A stretch of DNA of 64,000 nucleotides, taken from Tepidibacter mesophilus. GTDB taxonomy: Bacteria; Bacillota; Clostridia; Peptostreptococcales; Peptostreptococcaceae. The notes under the pieces were generated by a model. It made no database searches and was not told the origin of the DNA. It saw nothing but the letters and a program-made list of their open reading frames with translations. Positions 40,214-49,038 of the stretch are shown piece after piece (within the stretch, counting starts at the first letter, position 1; the number at the start of each line of letters is the position of its first letter). The position numbers and the translations under genes are program-made. Where the stretch lies: the NCBI RefSeq assembly GCF_002724055.1, contig NZ_BDQY01000007.1, positions 1-64,000 on the forward strand. Direction: 5' to 3'.

Positions 40214-42214
40214 TTATATTTTAAATTTATCTATTTGATCATTAAGTTTTAAAGAAAGTTCATTAAGCTTTTCCGCATTTCTAGCTACTTCTTCAACTGC
40301 CATTGATTGTTGTTGGACAGATGCTGTAACTTGTTGTGATGATGCAGCTGTCTCTTGTGATACTGCTGATATATTTTCTATTGAATAAACTATTAAATCT
40401 TTATCATGTGTTATATTGTTTATATGTTCATTAACTTCTTCTATATTAGCAGCTATATCATCTATTGAGTTTGATATCTTTTCGAATGCATTATTTACAT
40501 CTTCAACCGATTTTGTTTGATTTAAAGATACTTCTTTTACTTCTTGCATAATGTCAACTGTATTTTTACTTTCTTCTTGAATAGCATCCACTATTTCCCT
40601 TATTTCGTTAGTTGCATTACCTGAACCCTCTGCAAGCTTTCTTATTTCATCCGCTACTACCGCGAATCCTCTTCCTGATTCTCCAGCACGAGCTGCTTCA
40701 ATAGATGCATTAAGAGCTAGTAGGTTTGTCTGTTCTGATATAGATCTTATTGTATTTAATATACCTTCTATATGACTAGATTTTTCACTTAGTTTATTTA
40801 TTGCAATTTCAATTTTATCAATAGAGTCATTATTTAAATTCGTTTTTTCTTTTAATTCCTCTACAACAGATACTCCTGATGTATTTATATCAATTATCTC
40901 ATTTGCATTTTTTATCATATTCTTACTATTATTTGATAACTCATTAAACTTAACATCTAAATTACAAGCCGTTTTAGCTCCTTTTTCAGCATGTTCAGCT
41001 TGATTATTAGCACCATTTGCTATTTCTTCAACGGTTCTTGATATTTCTTCTGCGGACGCACTAGTTTCTTCTGATGTTGCTGCTAAATTTGTTGCAGCAT
41101 AAGTTACTTCCTCACTTACCTCTTTAGCATCTAATAATAAAGCTTTTACATTTTCGACCATAACATTAAAATTGTTTGCTAATACTCCAATCTCATCATT
41201 AGATTCGACATTTGTTTTCACTGTAAAGTCTCCATCTTTTACTCTATCTATATCTTTTACTATTGCTTGTATTGGTCTTGTTATTCTGTTAGTAAAACCT
41301 ATACCTATTAAGCATGCAATTATAAGTGCAATTATCGTTACCAAAACAGTATTAAATAGTATTGGATTAGTCTCTTCTCTTATTTCATTAATTTTAATTG
41401 CAGAAAGTACAGTCCAATTCATTTCAGGTATTCTTGTGTATACACAAAATTTTTCACTCATACTCCCATCTTTTTCTTTCCATTGATAATCTACAATTCC
41501 GTCCTTAGTACCGTCTAATATTTCATTTATTTTTGAAACCTTTACTTCCTGCCCTATATACTGTATATCCTTATGGGTAACGTATTTCTTATTTGAATCT
41601 ATAATACAAGAATATCCTTCTTTACCCACTTTTATAGAACTTATTTTTTTAGAGAATTCATCTAAAGGTATTGTTACTCCTACTACTCCAATAAATTTAC
41701 TTTTATCTACATCTTCATAAATAGGAGCTGAACAAGTAATTTGTAGCTTACCATCACCTTTACCTACATAAGGTTCTGTCCAAACTACAGTTTGGTTTTG
41801 TTCTGCTTTTTGATACCATTCTCTTGTTCTAGGATCAAAATCACTTCCTAAATCAGAATTAGGATACATAATAGTTTTTCCATCTATCATTCCTATATAT
41901 ATTTGAGATGCATCACTATTATTTTCAATGTAATTTTTAAATACATCAAATACAAAAACTTCATTTTCTGGATGATTAATAATCTGCTTAAGATTTATAT
42001 TCTCACTAATCATGCCTATACTTTGTTCATATCCTTTAAAATACGTTTGAATAGAACTTTTTACTTCGTTATTTAATTCTTTCATAGAGTTTCTAAATTG
42101 TTTATCCATTCCATTATAAGATTTTTGATACGATATAGTGCCTACAAGTGCAAGTGGTATTATTACTAATGATAAAATGAGTGCTATTAATTTAGTTCTA
42201 ATGCTTGTTTTCAT
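40214..42214 (-). CDS. Methyl-accepting chemotaxis protein with dCache sensor
   Basis: 666 aa chemoreceptor, paralogue of the one at 35.4 kb. Helix 1 (about 8-30), double Cache (about 35-285; [31 protein letters not shown]), helix 2, HAMP, then signalling domain with [23 protein letters not shown] 42214 has AGAAGGGA upstream. The frame happens to be open upstream through a perfect palindrome to 42313, but without a better start. Its transcript carries a long leader with a terminator-like hairpin, see the separate entry. Confidence 0.93.
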   Translation of the reverse strand: MKTSIRTKLIALILSLVIIPLALVGTISYQKSYNGMDKQFRNSMKELNNEVKSSIQTYFKGYEQSIGMISENINLKQIINHPENEVFVFDVFKNYIENNSDASQIYIGMIDGKTIMYPNSDLGSDFDPRTREWYQKAEQNQTVVWTEPYVGKGDGKLQITCSAPIYEDVDKSKFIGVVGVTIPLDEFSKKISSIKVGKEGYSCIIDSNKKYVTHKDIQYIGQEVKVSKINEILDGTKDGIVDYQWKEKDGSMSEKFCVYTRIPEMNWTVLSAIKINEIREETNPILFNTVLVTIIALIIACLIGIGFTNRITRPIQAIVKDIDRVKDGDFTVKTNVESNDEIGVLANNFNVMVENVKALLLDAKEVSEEVTYAATNLAATSEETSASAEEISRTVEEIANGANNQAEHAEKGAKTACNLDVKFNELSNNSKNMIKNANEIIDINTSGVSVVEELKEKTNLNNDSIDKIEIAINKLSEKSSHIEGILNTIRSISEQTNLLALNASIEAARAGESGRGFAVVADEIRKLAEGSGNATNEIREIVDAIQEESKNTVDIMQEVKEVSLNQTKSVEDVNNAFEKISNSIDDIAANIEEVNEHINNITHDKDLIVYSIENISAVSQETAASSQQVTASVQQQSMAVEEVARNAEKLNELSLKLNDQIDKFKI

Positions 42215-42244
42215 AAAATATTCCCTTCTTTCTAGTTTATATTT

Positions 42245-42302
42245 TTTTAAAAATAAAAATGGTCCATAATGAAGACTCTTAAGAGTCTTCATTATGGACC
42301 AT
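42245..42302 (-). terminator. Perfect 44 bp palindrome with U-run inside the chemoreceptor leader (putative attenuator)
   Basis: Positions 42259-42302 are self-complementary over all 44 bases (arm ATGGTCCATAATGAAGACTCT plus one T). On the minus strand it is followed by TTTTTATTTTT, the form of an intrinsic terminator. It lies 45 bases before the chemoreceptor ATG and about 150 bases after a TTGACA promoter, so it is placed to control that gene as well as to end any read-through from the regulator gene upstream. Confidence 0.65.
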
Positions 42303-42451
42303 CCAAATTGCAAATTTATTATTTGATTTAAATAGTTATTCCATAAAATGTATTCTATTTTCCAGCATAATTCTTCATAAAAATAGCTTATATGTCATAT
42401 ATCTACTTTTACTTGAAAAAAAAATAACAAATATTTATTTATATACATAAT

Positions 42452-42479
42452 ATTATCATATAATGTGTTTTTTTGTCAA
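42452..42479 (-). promoter_or_regulatory. Sigma-A promoter of the chemoreceptor with palindromic leader
   Basis: Minus strand: -35 TTGACA (perfect), 16 bp spacer, -10 GATAAT. It gives a leader of about 230 bases before the start at 42214. I searched the leader for c-di-GMP riboswitch cores and saw none. Confidence 0.5.
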
Positions 42480-42507
42480 ATATATTCAATTAAATTATTA
42501 CCTATTA

Positions 42508-43281
42508 TTACTTAATATTAAATAATATTCTCTCATATTTCTCTTTTGAGTATATTTCTATCTTTTTCAATAATATTTTCCTATTCATAAGATTACCTAT
42601 GTTATTTTCAATTTCAGATTTTGTATTCATATATACTTTTTTTCTTACAGTCTCTATGGTTGTAAATTCACAACCAGATAATAATAAACTTTCTTCAATA
42701 ACAGTTAAATTTTCTTTTAGTAGTATCTCTATTTCTTTTCCTTTTATAAAAACTTGAATAAGCTTAGCACCTTTACCTGTAACCTTTTTAAGATATTTTG
42801 AATATATATTTCTAATTTCAAGTTCTAATTCATTTTTTTTCTCATCTGTTAAAATAAACTCATCGTCCATTACTAATATATTTTTATTACATTCTAATTC
42901 TTCAATAACTATATCATTTAAACATTTTAATAAAGCATTTATATCTATAGGTTTTATTAGATATTTTTCTATTTTTAAATCTACAGTGTCTAAAATAGTT
43001 TTTGAATCTGATAAAGCTGAAGTTATAATAACGGGACATTTTGAACCGTTATTTCTGATTATTTTCATCATTTCAATCCCACTCATATCAGGCATTACTA
43101 AGTCAGTTATTATTATATCTGGTTTTTGCTCAATAAATTGCTTTATTCCATCATTTCCATTTTCAGCCAGTATAACTTTTCCTACTCTTCTTTTTAAAAA
43201 TCTTTCAACTTGTTTTCTTGTAATAGGTTCATCCTCTACATATAAAACTTTTACATTTTTCAACATTTTTAAGTCTTCCAT
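42508..43281 (-). CDS. Response regulator with C-terminal MpsC (DUF2294) domain
   Basis: 257 aa. Receiver domain at about 8-125: acidic pocket YVEDEP, phosphoacceptor Asp60 in IIITDLVMPDMSG, Thr/Ser in VIITSALS and Lys in YLIKPID. A C-terminal domain at about 140-257 resembles DUF2294/MpsC (IRNIYSKYLKKVTGKGAKLIQVFIKGKEIEILLKE pattern), first linked to a Na+-pumping membrane-potential system in Staphylococcus. There is no DNA-binding domain. GAGGAGG precedes the ATG, which lies two bases after the kinase stop, so the pair is coupled. Confidence 0.8.
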   Translation of the reverse strand: MEDLKMLKNVKVLYVEDEPITRKQVERFLKRRVGKVILAENGNDGIKQFIEQKPDIIITDLVMPDMSGIEMMKIIRNNGSKCPVIITSALSDSKTILDTVDLKIEKYLIKPIDINALLKCLNDIVIEELECNKNILVMDDEFILTDEKKNELELEIRNIYSKYLKKVTGKGAKLIQVFIKGKEIEILLKENLTVIEESLLLSGCEFTTIETVRKKVYMNTKSEIENNIGNLMNRKILLKKIEIYSKEKYERILFNIK

Positions 43282-43283
43282 AT

Positions 43284-44444
43284 TTAAACCTCCTCAGCAG
43301 CCATCGGAAAATTTAATAATACACCTTTTCCCAATCCATCATCTATTAAACTAATTGTTCCATTCATTCTTTGCTCAACTATATTTTTTATAGTAAATAA
43401 ATTTTCCAAATTAAAATCTATTGTTTTATATTTTTCTTTATCATATATTGATATTATTTTAACATCCATTATATTTGCATTTAAATCTATTTTTATATCA
43501 AGAATTCTATCATTAATGTCCAAGGATTGTCTACAACATTCAATCATATCACAAAAGATATGATATATGAGTTGTGAAAATTGATTAGGTGAGCTGTATA
43601 TATTAATTTCTTCATGCATTTCTATATTTATTTTTATATTATCTTTTTTTATTTTTTCTTCCATTATTTCAAATGTCAGGTCTAAACATTTCTTCACTCC
43701 AAAACATTCATTTTGCTCTGATAATTCAAAAAAAGACTGAAATTTATCTATTTTTTTTGATAAATTTTTCATTATATCCCACATTTCATTATAGTAATCT
43801 TCTAAATCAACACAATATTCACATTCATCTTTTAGTTCATCTATTAAATTCAATATGCAAAAATTTAAACTGTTAAGAGGTTGTCTCCATACATGTGATA
43901 AATTGGATATCATATCTGATATACTTGTTATCTTATCGTTATAATTCTTAACAACATATTGTTTTTTTAAGAGGTGAATTTCTTTTAAATGCCTTGTTAT
44001 ATTTTTTATTATAATAAACATTTTTTTAATTTCATTATCTTCAACTAAAGGGTATACTGAAATTTCTAAATAACTAGCCTCTTCTTCTAACTCAATTTCA
44101 CTGTATGATATAATACGATTTTCATTATTTATGTTTTTTATATAAATTTTTAAATTGTCTTCAATTTTATTGTTGTATATTTTTAAAGCTATTTCATAAT
44201 ATAACCTTGCAGAGCTTGGTTCGTATAAATCAATAATATTTTTGCCTATTATTTCTTTAGGACTTATTTTTAGATAATTATTATATATAGTATTTATATT
44301 TTTTATATAAAATTCAGGCTTATTATTTTCTTTTACTATTTCAACCTCAGCAGTTAACTCAAAAGGCTCCTCTGTGTGATATATAAGACTGTCTATTTTA
44401 TCAGCTTTACAACTAATGATAAGTGACCTTAAATCTATTTTCAA
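43284..44444 (-). CDS. PAS histidine kinase with degenerate ATPase domain
   Basis: 386 aa soluble kinase-like protein. A PAS domain (about 40-155) is followed by an H-box SNLSHVWRQPLNSLNFCI with phosphoacceptor His184, typical of the WRQPLN class. The C-terminal ATPase domain is degenerate. The N-box position reads QLIYHIFCDMIECC without the usual Asn, the DxGxG motif is not evident, and only a GLGKGVLL glycine stretch remains near the end. It may act as a phosphatase or accept phosphate from another kinase. The start is TTG with AGGGGGAG upstream. It is paired with the receiver-MpsC gene. Confidence 0.8.
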   Translation of the reverse strand: MKIDLRSLIISCKADKIDSLIYHTEEPFELTAEVEIVKENNKPEFYIKNINTIYNNYLKISPKEIIGKNIIDLYEPSSARLYYEIALKIYNNKIEDNLKIYIKNINNENRIISYSEIELEEEASYLEISVYPLVEDNEIKKMFIIIKNITRHLKEIHLLKKQYVVKNYNDKITSISDMISNLSHVWRQPLNSLNFCILNLIDELKDECEYCVDLEDYYNEMWDIMKNLSKKIDKFQSFFELSEQNECFGVKKCLDLTFEIMEEKIKKDNIKINIEMHEEINIYSSPNQFSQLIYHIFCDMIECCRQSLDINDRILDIKIDLNANIMDVKIISIYDKEKYKTIDFNLENLFTIKNIVEQRMNGTISLIDDGLGKGVLLNFPMAAEEV

Positions 44445-44570
44445 AGCATCTCCCCCTAATCATATACTATAATATCCAACATATTTTATAATTATATTTT
44501 ATTTTTGAATTATCTAAATGTAATGTTATAACAATTTATTACTATATCATAAAAATACTTATTATGTCAG

Positions 44571-44614
44571 ATAAAAAAATAGCTTATTGTAATTTAAATT
44601 TCAATAAGCTATTT
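44571..44614 (-). terminator. Terminator of the feo operon
   Basis: Stem AAATAGCTTATTG / CAATAAGCTATTT with a 12-base loop, followed on the minus strand by a T-run; about 25 bases after the permease stop. Confidence 0.88.
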
Positions 44615-44636
44615 CGTACTAATATTATATTTTTAT

Positions 44637-46010
44637 TTATAATAAAACACTTATTTGCTTTGTTATAAAGCATACTATAACTGCTATAGAAGTAGGAATA
44701 AGCGCTGATATCACAGTCCACTTATAACTTCCACTTTCTTTTTTTATAGTAATTAATGTTGTTGCACAAGGAAAATGAAGTAGTGAAAATAACATAACAT
44801 TAAGTGCCGTAATAAATGTCCATCCGTTTTTTATGAATAGATTTTTCATGCTACTTAAAGTATCCAGTTCAAGCATAGCTCCTTTTGACATGTAAGCCAT
44901 TATTAGTATAGGTATAACTATTTCATTTGCTGGAAGGCCTAATATAAATGCTGTTAATATAAATCCATCCAAGCCTATAATTTTTGCAAATGGATCTAAA
45001 AATTGTGCTATATGTGCTAGTATGCTTACATCCCCTATCATTATATTTGCAAGTATCCATATTACAATACCAGCAGGTGCTGCTACTGCCATTGCCCTTA
45101 ATAATACAAATACCGTTCTATCTATTATAGATGTATATATTACTCTAAAAAATTGAGGTCTTCTATAAGGTGGTAATTCCAATGTAAATGAAGATGGGAC
45201 TCCCTTAAGTATAGTTTTGCTAAGTCCCCACGATACTATTAATGTCATAATTATTCCAACAAGCACTAACCCCGCAATAAAGAAAGATGCTGCTAAGGTT
45301 TGGTAGCTACTTGCAAAATATCCACCTACAAATATAGATGCTACAGCTATCAAAGTTGGAAATCTTCCATTACATGGTACAAAGTTATTTGTAATCATAG
45401 CTATTAACCTTTCTCTTGGAGATTCTATTATTCTACAAGCTATAATTCCAGCTGCATTACATCCAAATCCCATACTCATCGTAAGAGATTGTTTCCCATG
45501 AGCCCCTGCTTTTTTGAATAATCTATCTAAATTAAATGCTACTCTAGGTAAATATCCTAAGTCTTCAAGAAGTGTAAAACAAGGAAAAAATATTGCCATA
45601 GGGGGAAGCATAACAGCTATAACCCAAGCTAGGGTCCTATACATTCCAAGAACCAACATTCCATGTAACCATTTAGGTGCATTAAGTGATATAAATAAAT
45701 CTGTCAATCTTTCTTCTATTGCAAATAAAAAGTTAGCTATAACAGCAGATGGATAATTAGCTCCTGTTATAGTAATCCAAAATACAAATCCCAATAATAA
45801 AAACATTATAGGATATCCAGTAATTTTAGATGTAAGTATATCATCTATTTTTTTATCTATATCTAATCTAGATTCGTCTTTCTTTACTACTTTATCAGAT
45901 AATTCTTTTGCATTTTCATATATATTAAAAACCATCTCATCTCTTACCTTTTGCCTTTCTTCTTCGCTGTATTCATTTATCAACATAGATAGTTTTTCTA
46001 TATTTTGCAT
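44637..46010 (-). CDS. FeoB-like membrane permease half (Gate domains, split FeoB)
   Basis: 457 aa integral membrane protein corresponding to the transmembrane part of the ferrous iron transporter FeoB. It has two nucleoside-recognition Gate domains; the diagnostic stretch is MGFGCNAAGIIACRIIESPRERL followed by NNFVPCNGRFPTLIAV, the counterpart of the SCGARLP motif in FeoB, here changed to PCNGRFP. It starts in the same frame as the GTPase half, one codon after its TAG stop, with its own ribosome site (GAGGTGG). It probably forms the pore and works with the GTPase and FeoA. Confidence 0.85.
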   Translation of the reverse strand: MQNIEKLSMLINEYSEEERQKVRDEMVFNIYENAKELSDKVVKKDESRLDIDKKIDDILTSKITGYPIMFLLLGFVFWITITGANYPSAVIANFLFAIEERLTDLFISLNAPKWLHGMLVLGMYRTLAWVIAVMLPPMAIFFPCFTLLEDLGYLPRVAFNLDRLFKKAGAHGKQSLTMSMGFGCNAAGIIACRIIESPRERLIAMITNNFVPCNGRFPTLIAVASIFVGGYFASSYQTLAASFFIAGLVLVGIIMTLIVSWGLSKTILKGVPSSFTLELPPYRRPQFFRVIYTSIIDRTVFVLLRAMAVAAPAGIVIWILANIMIGDVSILAHIAQFLDPFAKIIGLDGFILTAFILGLPANEIVIPILIMAYMSKGAMLELDTLSSMKNLFIKNGWTFITALNVMLFSLLHFPCATTLITIKKESGSYKWTVISALIPTSIAVIVCFITKQISVLL

Positions 46011-46013
46011 AAT

Positions 46014-46784
46014 CTAATCCACCTCTTTTTCTATATATACATATTTGCTCAAAGAACTAATTATGGACGTATCTCCTTCTAATATTCTAAGAGCAGCCCA
46101 TCTTAAATCAATTTTATTCCCCAATATATTCTCTAGTCTTGGTATCAAGCTTTCTATTTTTTTTTCTATATTATCTGAGTAGTTTATCTTCTTAGGATTA
46201 TACGATTCTTTATTGAGACTTATGTTGTATACCTTATGAATAAGTTCATTTAATCCTTCTTTTTTCCTTGCACACGTTCCAATCACAGGTATTCTCAATT
46301 CTTTTTCTAGTTTCTCTATGTCTATATATATACCCTTTCTCTTTGCCTCATCTAATAAATTTAAGCACAGAACTACCTTGTCAGTAATTTCCATGACTTG
46401 ATATACAAGATTTAAGTTTCTTTCAAAGCATGTAGCATCTGCAACTACTATAGTGGCATGCGGCTTTCCAAAACATATAAAATCTCTAGCTACTTCCTCT
46501 TCAACAGAGTTTGCTAAAAGTGAATAGGTTCCTGGTAAATCAACCAATGTAAATTTCTTATCTTTATACATGTAACTTCCACTAGCATTAGCTACAGTTT
46601 TTCCTGGCCAGTTACCTGTGTGTTGGTTAAGCCCAGTTAATGCATTGAACACCGTGCTTTTTCCTACGTTAGGGTTCCCTGCGAGAGCTATAACAATAGA
46701 TTCTTTTGAGTCTACTTTTATATCAAATTCTTCTATCTTGTTTTTATATTCACACTTATTGCAATTATCACAGTTGCATCCCAT
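46014..46784 (-). CDS. feoB: FeoB GTPase half (split FeoB)
   Basis: 256 aa. A Cys-rich N-terminal tail has Cys3, 5, 8 and 11 (MGCNCDNCNKC). The FeoB G domain follows: G1 GNPNVGKS at 36-43, the switch region NQHTGNWPGKTV, G3 DLPG at 82-85 and G4 NLLD. A helical domain of FeoB type ends the protein. It controls Fe2+ passage through the membrane half. ATG 46784 is set by AAGGAGG; the frame is open to 46811 without a site. It lies 13 bases after feoA. An in-frame TAG separates it from the permease half. Confidence 0.9.
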   Translation of the reverse strand: MGCNCDNCNKCEYKNKIEEFDIKVDSKESIVIALAGNPNVGKSTVFNALTGLNQHTGNWPGKTVANASGSYMYKDKKFTLVDLPGTYSLLANSVEEEVARDFICFGKPHATIVVADATCFERNLNLVYQVMEITDKVVLCLNLLDEAKRKGIYIDIEKLEKELRIPVIGTCARKKEGLNELIHKVYNISLNKESYNPKKINYSDNIEKKIESLIPRLENILGNKIDLRWAALRILEGDTSIISSLSKYVYIEKEVD

Positions 46785-46797
46785 AGGATTTTCCTCC

Positions 46798-47034
46798 TTA
46801 CTTTTCAACAATTTTAACTAATATATTAACTGTTTCTTCTTTTCTAAGAGCTATCAATGCTCCTTTTATTTTATAAAGTTTAGGCTCGCCTAAAGGACTT
46901 TTTCTTATACCTTCTATTAGTGCCCCAGGTACTATACCTAAGTCTAGCATTCTTCTTCTAGATATCCCGTCATTTAATAATCCTATAACTATGCACTTTT
47001 TCTCTATATCTAGGTCTTTTAGAGTTGTTTGCAT
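46798..47034 (-). CDS. feoA: FeoA, SH3-like iron transport accessory protein
   Basis: 78 aa cytoplasmic protein with the FeoA fold: LNDGISRRRMLDLGIVPGALIEGI, then PLGEPKLYKIKGALIALRKEE. FeoA interacts with FeoB and is needed for full Fe2+ uptake. The ATG has AAGGAGGTG upstream. The gene heads the feoA-feoB-permease operon; upstream are a 14-base palindrome and the terminator of a DtxR-type regulator gene. Confidence 0.93.
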   Translation of the reverse strand: MQTTLKDLDIEKKCIVIGLLNDGISRRRMLDLGIVPGALIEGIRKSPLGEPKLYKIKGALIALRKEETVNILVKIVEK

Positions 47035-47045
47035 ATTACACCTCC

Positions 47046-47059
47046 TTAGCCATGGCTAA
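47046..47059. promoter_or_regulatory. Palindromic operator candidate for feo
   Basis: TTAGCCATGGCTAA is a perfect 14-base palindrome between a possible -10 (TATTAT on the minus strand) and the feoA ribosome site. The position suits repression by the adjacent DtxR/MntR-type protein; the sequence shares TTAG/CTAA ends with known sites of that family. Confidence 0.5.
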
Positions 47060-47103
47060 CTTTTTCGCATATAATATGATATGAATGAATATAAATTAAG
47101 TTA

Positions 47104-47134
47104 CAAAAATAACCGCCCTTAAAATGGACGGTTA
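47104..47134 (-). terminator. Terminator between the DtxR-type gene and feoA
   Basis: Stem AACCGTCC / GGGCGGTT (minus strand) with ATTTTAA loop, followed by ATTTTTG. It overlaps the regulator stop codon, so feoA needs its own promoter. Confidence 0.8.
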
Positions 47135-47554
47135 TAAATCTAATACACTATTAATTTGTAATTTCTTTATTTTTTTAACTATATCTTCATTCTGCTGTAA
47201 AACCAATATCAATTTTTCTATAGATTTTATAGTTTCTATACTAAAATAATGCTCCATAGCCTCAGCCTCTTGATCTATATCACACTTGGCACCTATAATA
47301 GTTATAAATTCTTTCAATATAGAATTTCTGTCAACTAGAAACTTACCTTTTCGATTACCTCTATCTAACAATCTTATCTTTTTATATGGCTTATATGCTA
47401 TATATCCAAGCTCATCTAATTTTTTGAGCCCTTTAACCACAGATGGCATCGAAAAATTTAGGCACTCTGCTATATCTTTTACTCTAATATCATCATTATT
47501 TAAAGAAAGCCTATAAACTTCTTCTAAATAATCCTCAAGACTTGGAGATAACAT
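47132..47554 (-). CDS. DtxR/MntR-family metal-dependent repressor
   Basis: 140 aa. An N-terminal winged helix (LEDYLEEVYRLSLNNDDIRVKDIAECLNFSMPSVVKGLKKLDELGYIAYK) is followed by the dimerisation/metal domain with EAMEHYFSIETI, where the family has metal-binding Glu and His. There is no C-terminal SH3 domain, as in MntR and short IdeR relatives. It likely senses Fe2+ or Mn2+ and regulates the feo genes next to it. AAAGGAG precedes the ATG. Confidence 0.88.
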   Translation of the reverse strand: MLSPSLEDYLEEVYRLSLNNDDIRVKDIAECLNFSMPSVVKGLKKLDELGYIAYKPYKKIRLLDRGNRKGKFLVDRNSILKEFITIIGAKCDIDQEAEAMEHYFSIETIKSIEKLILVLQQNEDIVKKIKKLQINSVLDL

Positions 47555-47576
47555 ACGGAAACTCCTTTCATTATAA

Positions 47577-47618
47577 ATAAATCCTTAATTAAATAATATT
47601 ATTTAATTAAGGATTTAT
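47577..47618. terminator. Perfect 42 bp palindrome between antiporter and DtxR-type genes
   Basis: Fully self-complementary AT-rich sequence (arm ATAAATCCTTAATTAAATAAT). It lies three bases after the antiporter stop and ends about 23 bases before the regulator start. Probably a terminator, possibly also an operator. Confidence 0.65.
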
Positions 47619-47620
47619 GA

Positions 47621-48925
47621 TTAAAATATTAAAGCCGCTACAATTCCAAATATAATAAGAGGAATATTATAGTGTAAAAAAGTTGGAACACAAGTGTCCC
47701 AAATATGATTGTGTTGGTTATCTGCGTTAAGACCAGAAGTTGGCCCAAGCGTACTATCAGAAGCCGGAGACCCAGCATCTCCAAGAGCTGCAGCAGTTCC
47801 TATAAGTGCTATAGTAGCCATAGAGCTAAATCCTATAGAAGATGCCAACGGAACATATATAGCTGCAATTATAGGTATCGTTCCAAACGAGGTTCCTATC
47901 CCCATAGTTATTATAAGTCCTAATAAAATCATGGTCGTTGCTGCTATTAACTTGCTAGAGCCCATTAACATATATCCTGATTGAACTAATGTTTCAACCC
48001 CTCCTGTTACTCTAATAACAGCTCCATATCCTGATGCTACTAGCATTACAAAAGCTATAATACCCATAGTACTTATACCTCCACTTACAATATCATCTAC
48101 ATCACTCCATTTTATAGCTCTAAATAATACCATTATAATTATACCAAGTAAAGCTCCCAAAGGAAGTGATCCTAATGTCAACTGTACTGTTAAAGCTGAT
48201 AATGCAGCAGCCATGGAAATATAGTGTTTTTTATTCATGCTTTCATCTAAAGTACATGCAACTTCATCTATATATATATCTTCAGATATATATTCTCTAC
48301 CTTTTCTATAAGTTATAAATACTGCTACTAATAGTCCTATCACCATTCCTAATCCCGGTAAAAGCATAGCCTTCCATACCATATCAGTATGTACATTCAT
48401 ACCATTAGCATTCATCTGATCCCTTATAATATTATGAAATATAAGTCCAAAACCAGCCGGTATACACATATATGGCATTTGAAGACCAAACGTTAGTGAA
48501 CAAGCAACGGCTCTTCTATCTATTTTAAGCTTATTCATAACTCCTAATAATGGTGGAATTAATATAGGTATAAATGCAATATGAACTGGTATAAGATTTT
48601 GAGAAAAAATACTTATAAATGCAATTAAAATAACTAATAAAATAGATTTTCCCTTTATTAATTTAGCTATTTTTCTAGCTAATATATCTGCAAGGCCTGT
48701 TTTATGAATCGCAACCGCTAAAGCCCCCAATAAAATATAACTAAGAGCCGTTTCTGTATTATCTCCCATTCCCTTTATAAATGTATTCATAATTTCATCA
48801 ATAGAAATTCCAGATAATAACCCTGCACTAATAGCAGATATTATTAAAGCTAAAATAACATTAAGCCTCATAAGACATAACATCGTCATCAATATAACAG
48901 ATACTACAACCGGATTCATTAGCAT
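47621..48925 (-). CDS. Na+/H+ antiporter-family protein (NhaC-like)
   Basis: 434 aa membrane protein with about 12 helices of the ion-transporter superfamily. Hallmarks are IFSQNLIPVHIAFIPILIPP, GLQMPYMCIPAGFG and the conserved DAGSPASDSTLGPTSGLNAD near the C-terminus, typical of the Na_H_antiport_1/2 families. It may be a Na+/H+ antiporter or an amino acid/H+ carrier; substrate not determined. ATG 48925 has GAGGAGGAG upstream. Monocistronic between two strong hairpins. Confidence 0.8.
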   Translation of the reverse strand: MLMNPVVVSVILMTMLCLMRLNVILALIISAISAGLLSGISIDEIMNTFIKGMGDNTETALSYILLGALAVAIHKTGLADILARKIAKLIKGKSILLVILIAFISIFSQNLIPVHIAFIPILIPPLLGVMNKLKIDRRAVACSLTFGLQMPYMCIPAGFGLIFHNIIRDQMNANGMNVHTDMVWKAMLLPGLGMVIGLLVAVFITYRKGREYISEDIYIDEVACTLDESMNKKHYISMAAALSALTVQLTLGSLPLGALLGIIIMVLFRAIKWSDVDDIVSGGISTMGIIAFVMLVASGYGAVIRVTGGVETLVQSGYMLMGSSKLIAATTMILLGLIITMGIGTSFGTIPIIAAIYVPLASSIGFSSMATIALIGTAAALGDAGSPASDSTLGPTSGLNADNQHNHIWDTCVPTFLHYNIPLIIFGIVAALIF

Positions 48926-48988
48926 AATTAAATCTCCTCCTCTAATTTTTATCACTTTATTACTTTATCACTTCATCATATTAAAGTA

Positions 48989-49038
48989 AAGAGTAAAAAT
49001 TTCTAATTTAAAAATTTAAATTAGAAATTTTTACTCTT
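48989..49038. terminator. Long perfect hairpin terminator
   Basis: 21 bp stem (AAGAGTAAAAATTTCTAATTT with its complement) and an 8-base loop; it overlaps the stop of the unknown gene at 49008 and would end its transcript. Confidence 0.85.

Noticed and set aside
42215-42313. N-terminal extension of the chemoreceptor through the palindrome
   Set aside because: The TTG at 42313 has no ribosome site, and the ATG at 42214 has one and gives a normal first membrane helix.
42303-42450. c-di-GMP riboswitch in the chemoreceptor leader
   Set aside because: Such riboswitches precede many clostridial receptors, but the leader is almost pure A/T and lacks the conserved GEMM core.
47705-47984. Overlapping plus-strand frames opposite the antiporter gene
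   Set aside because: They are shadows of a clearly conserved membrane protein, and their residue composition follows its codons.
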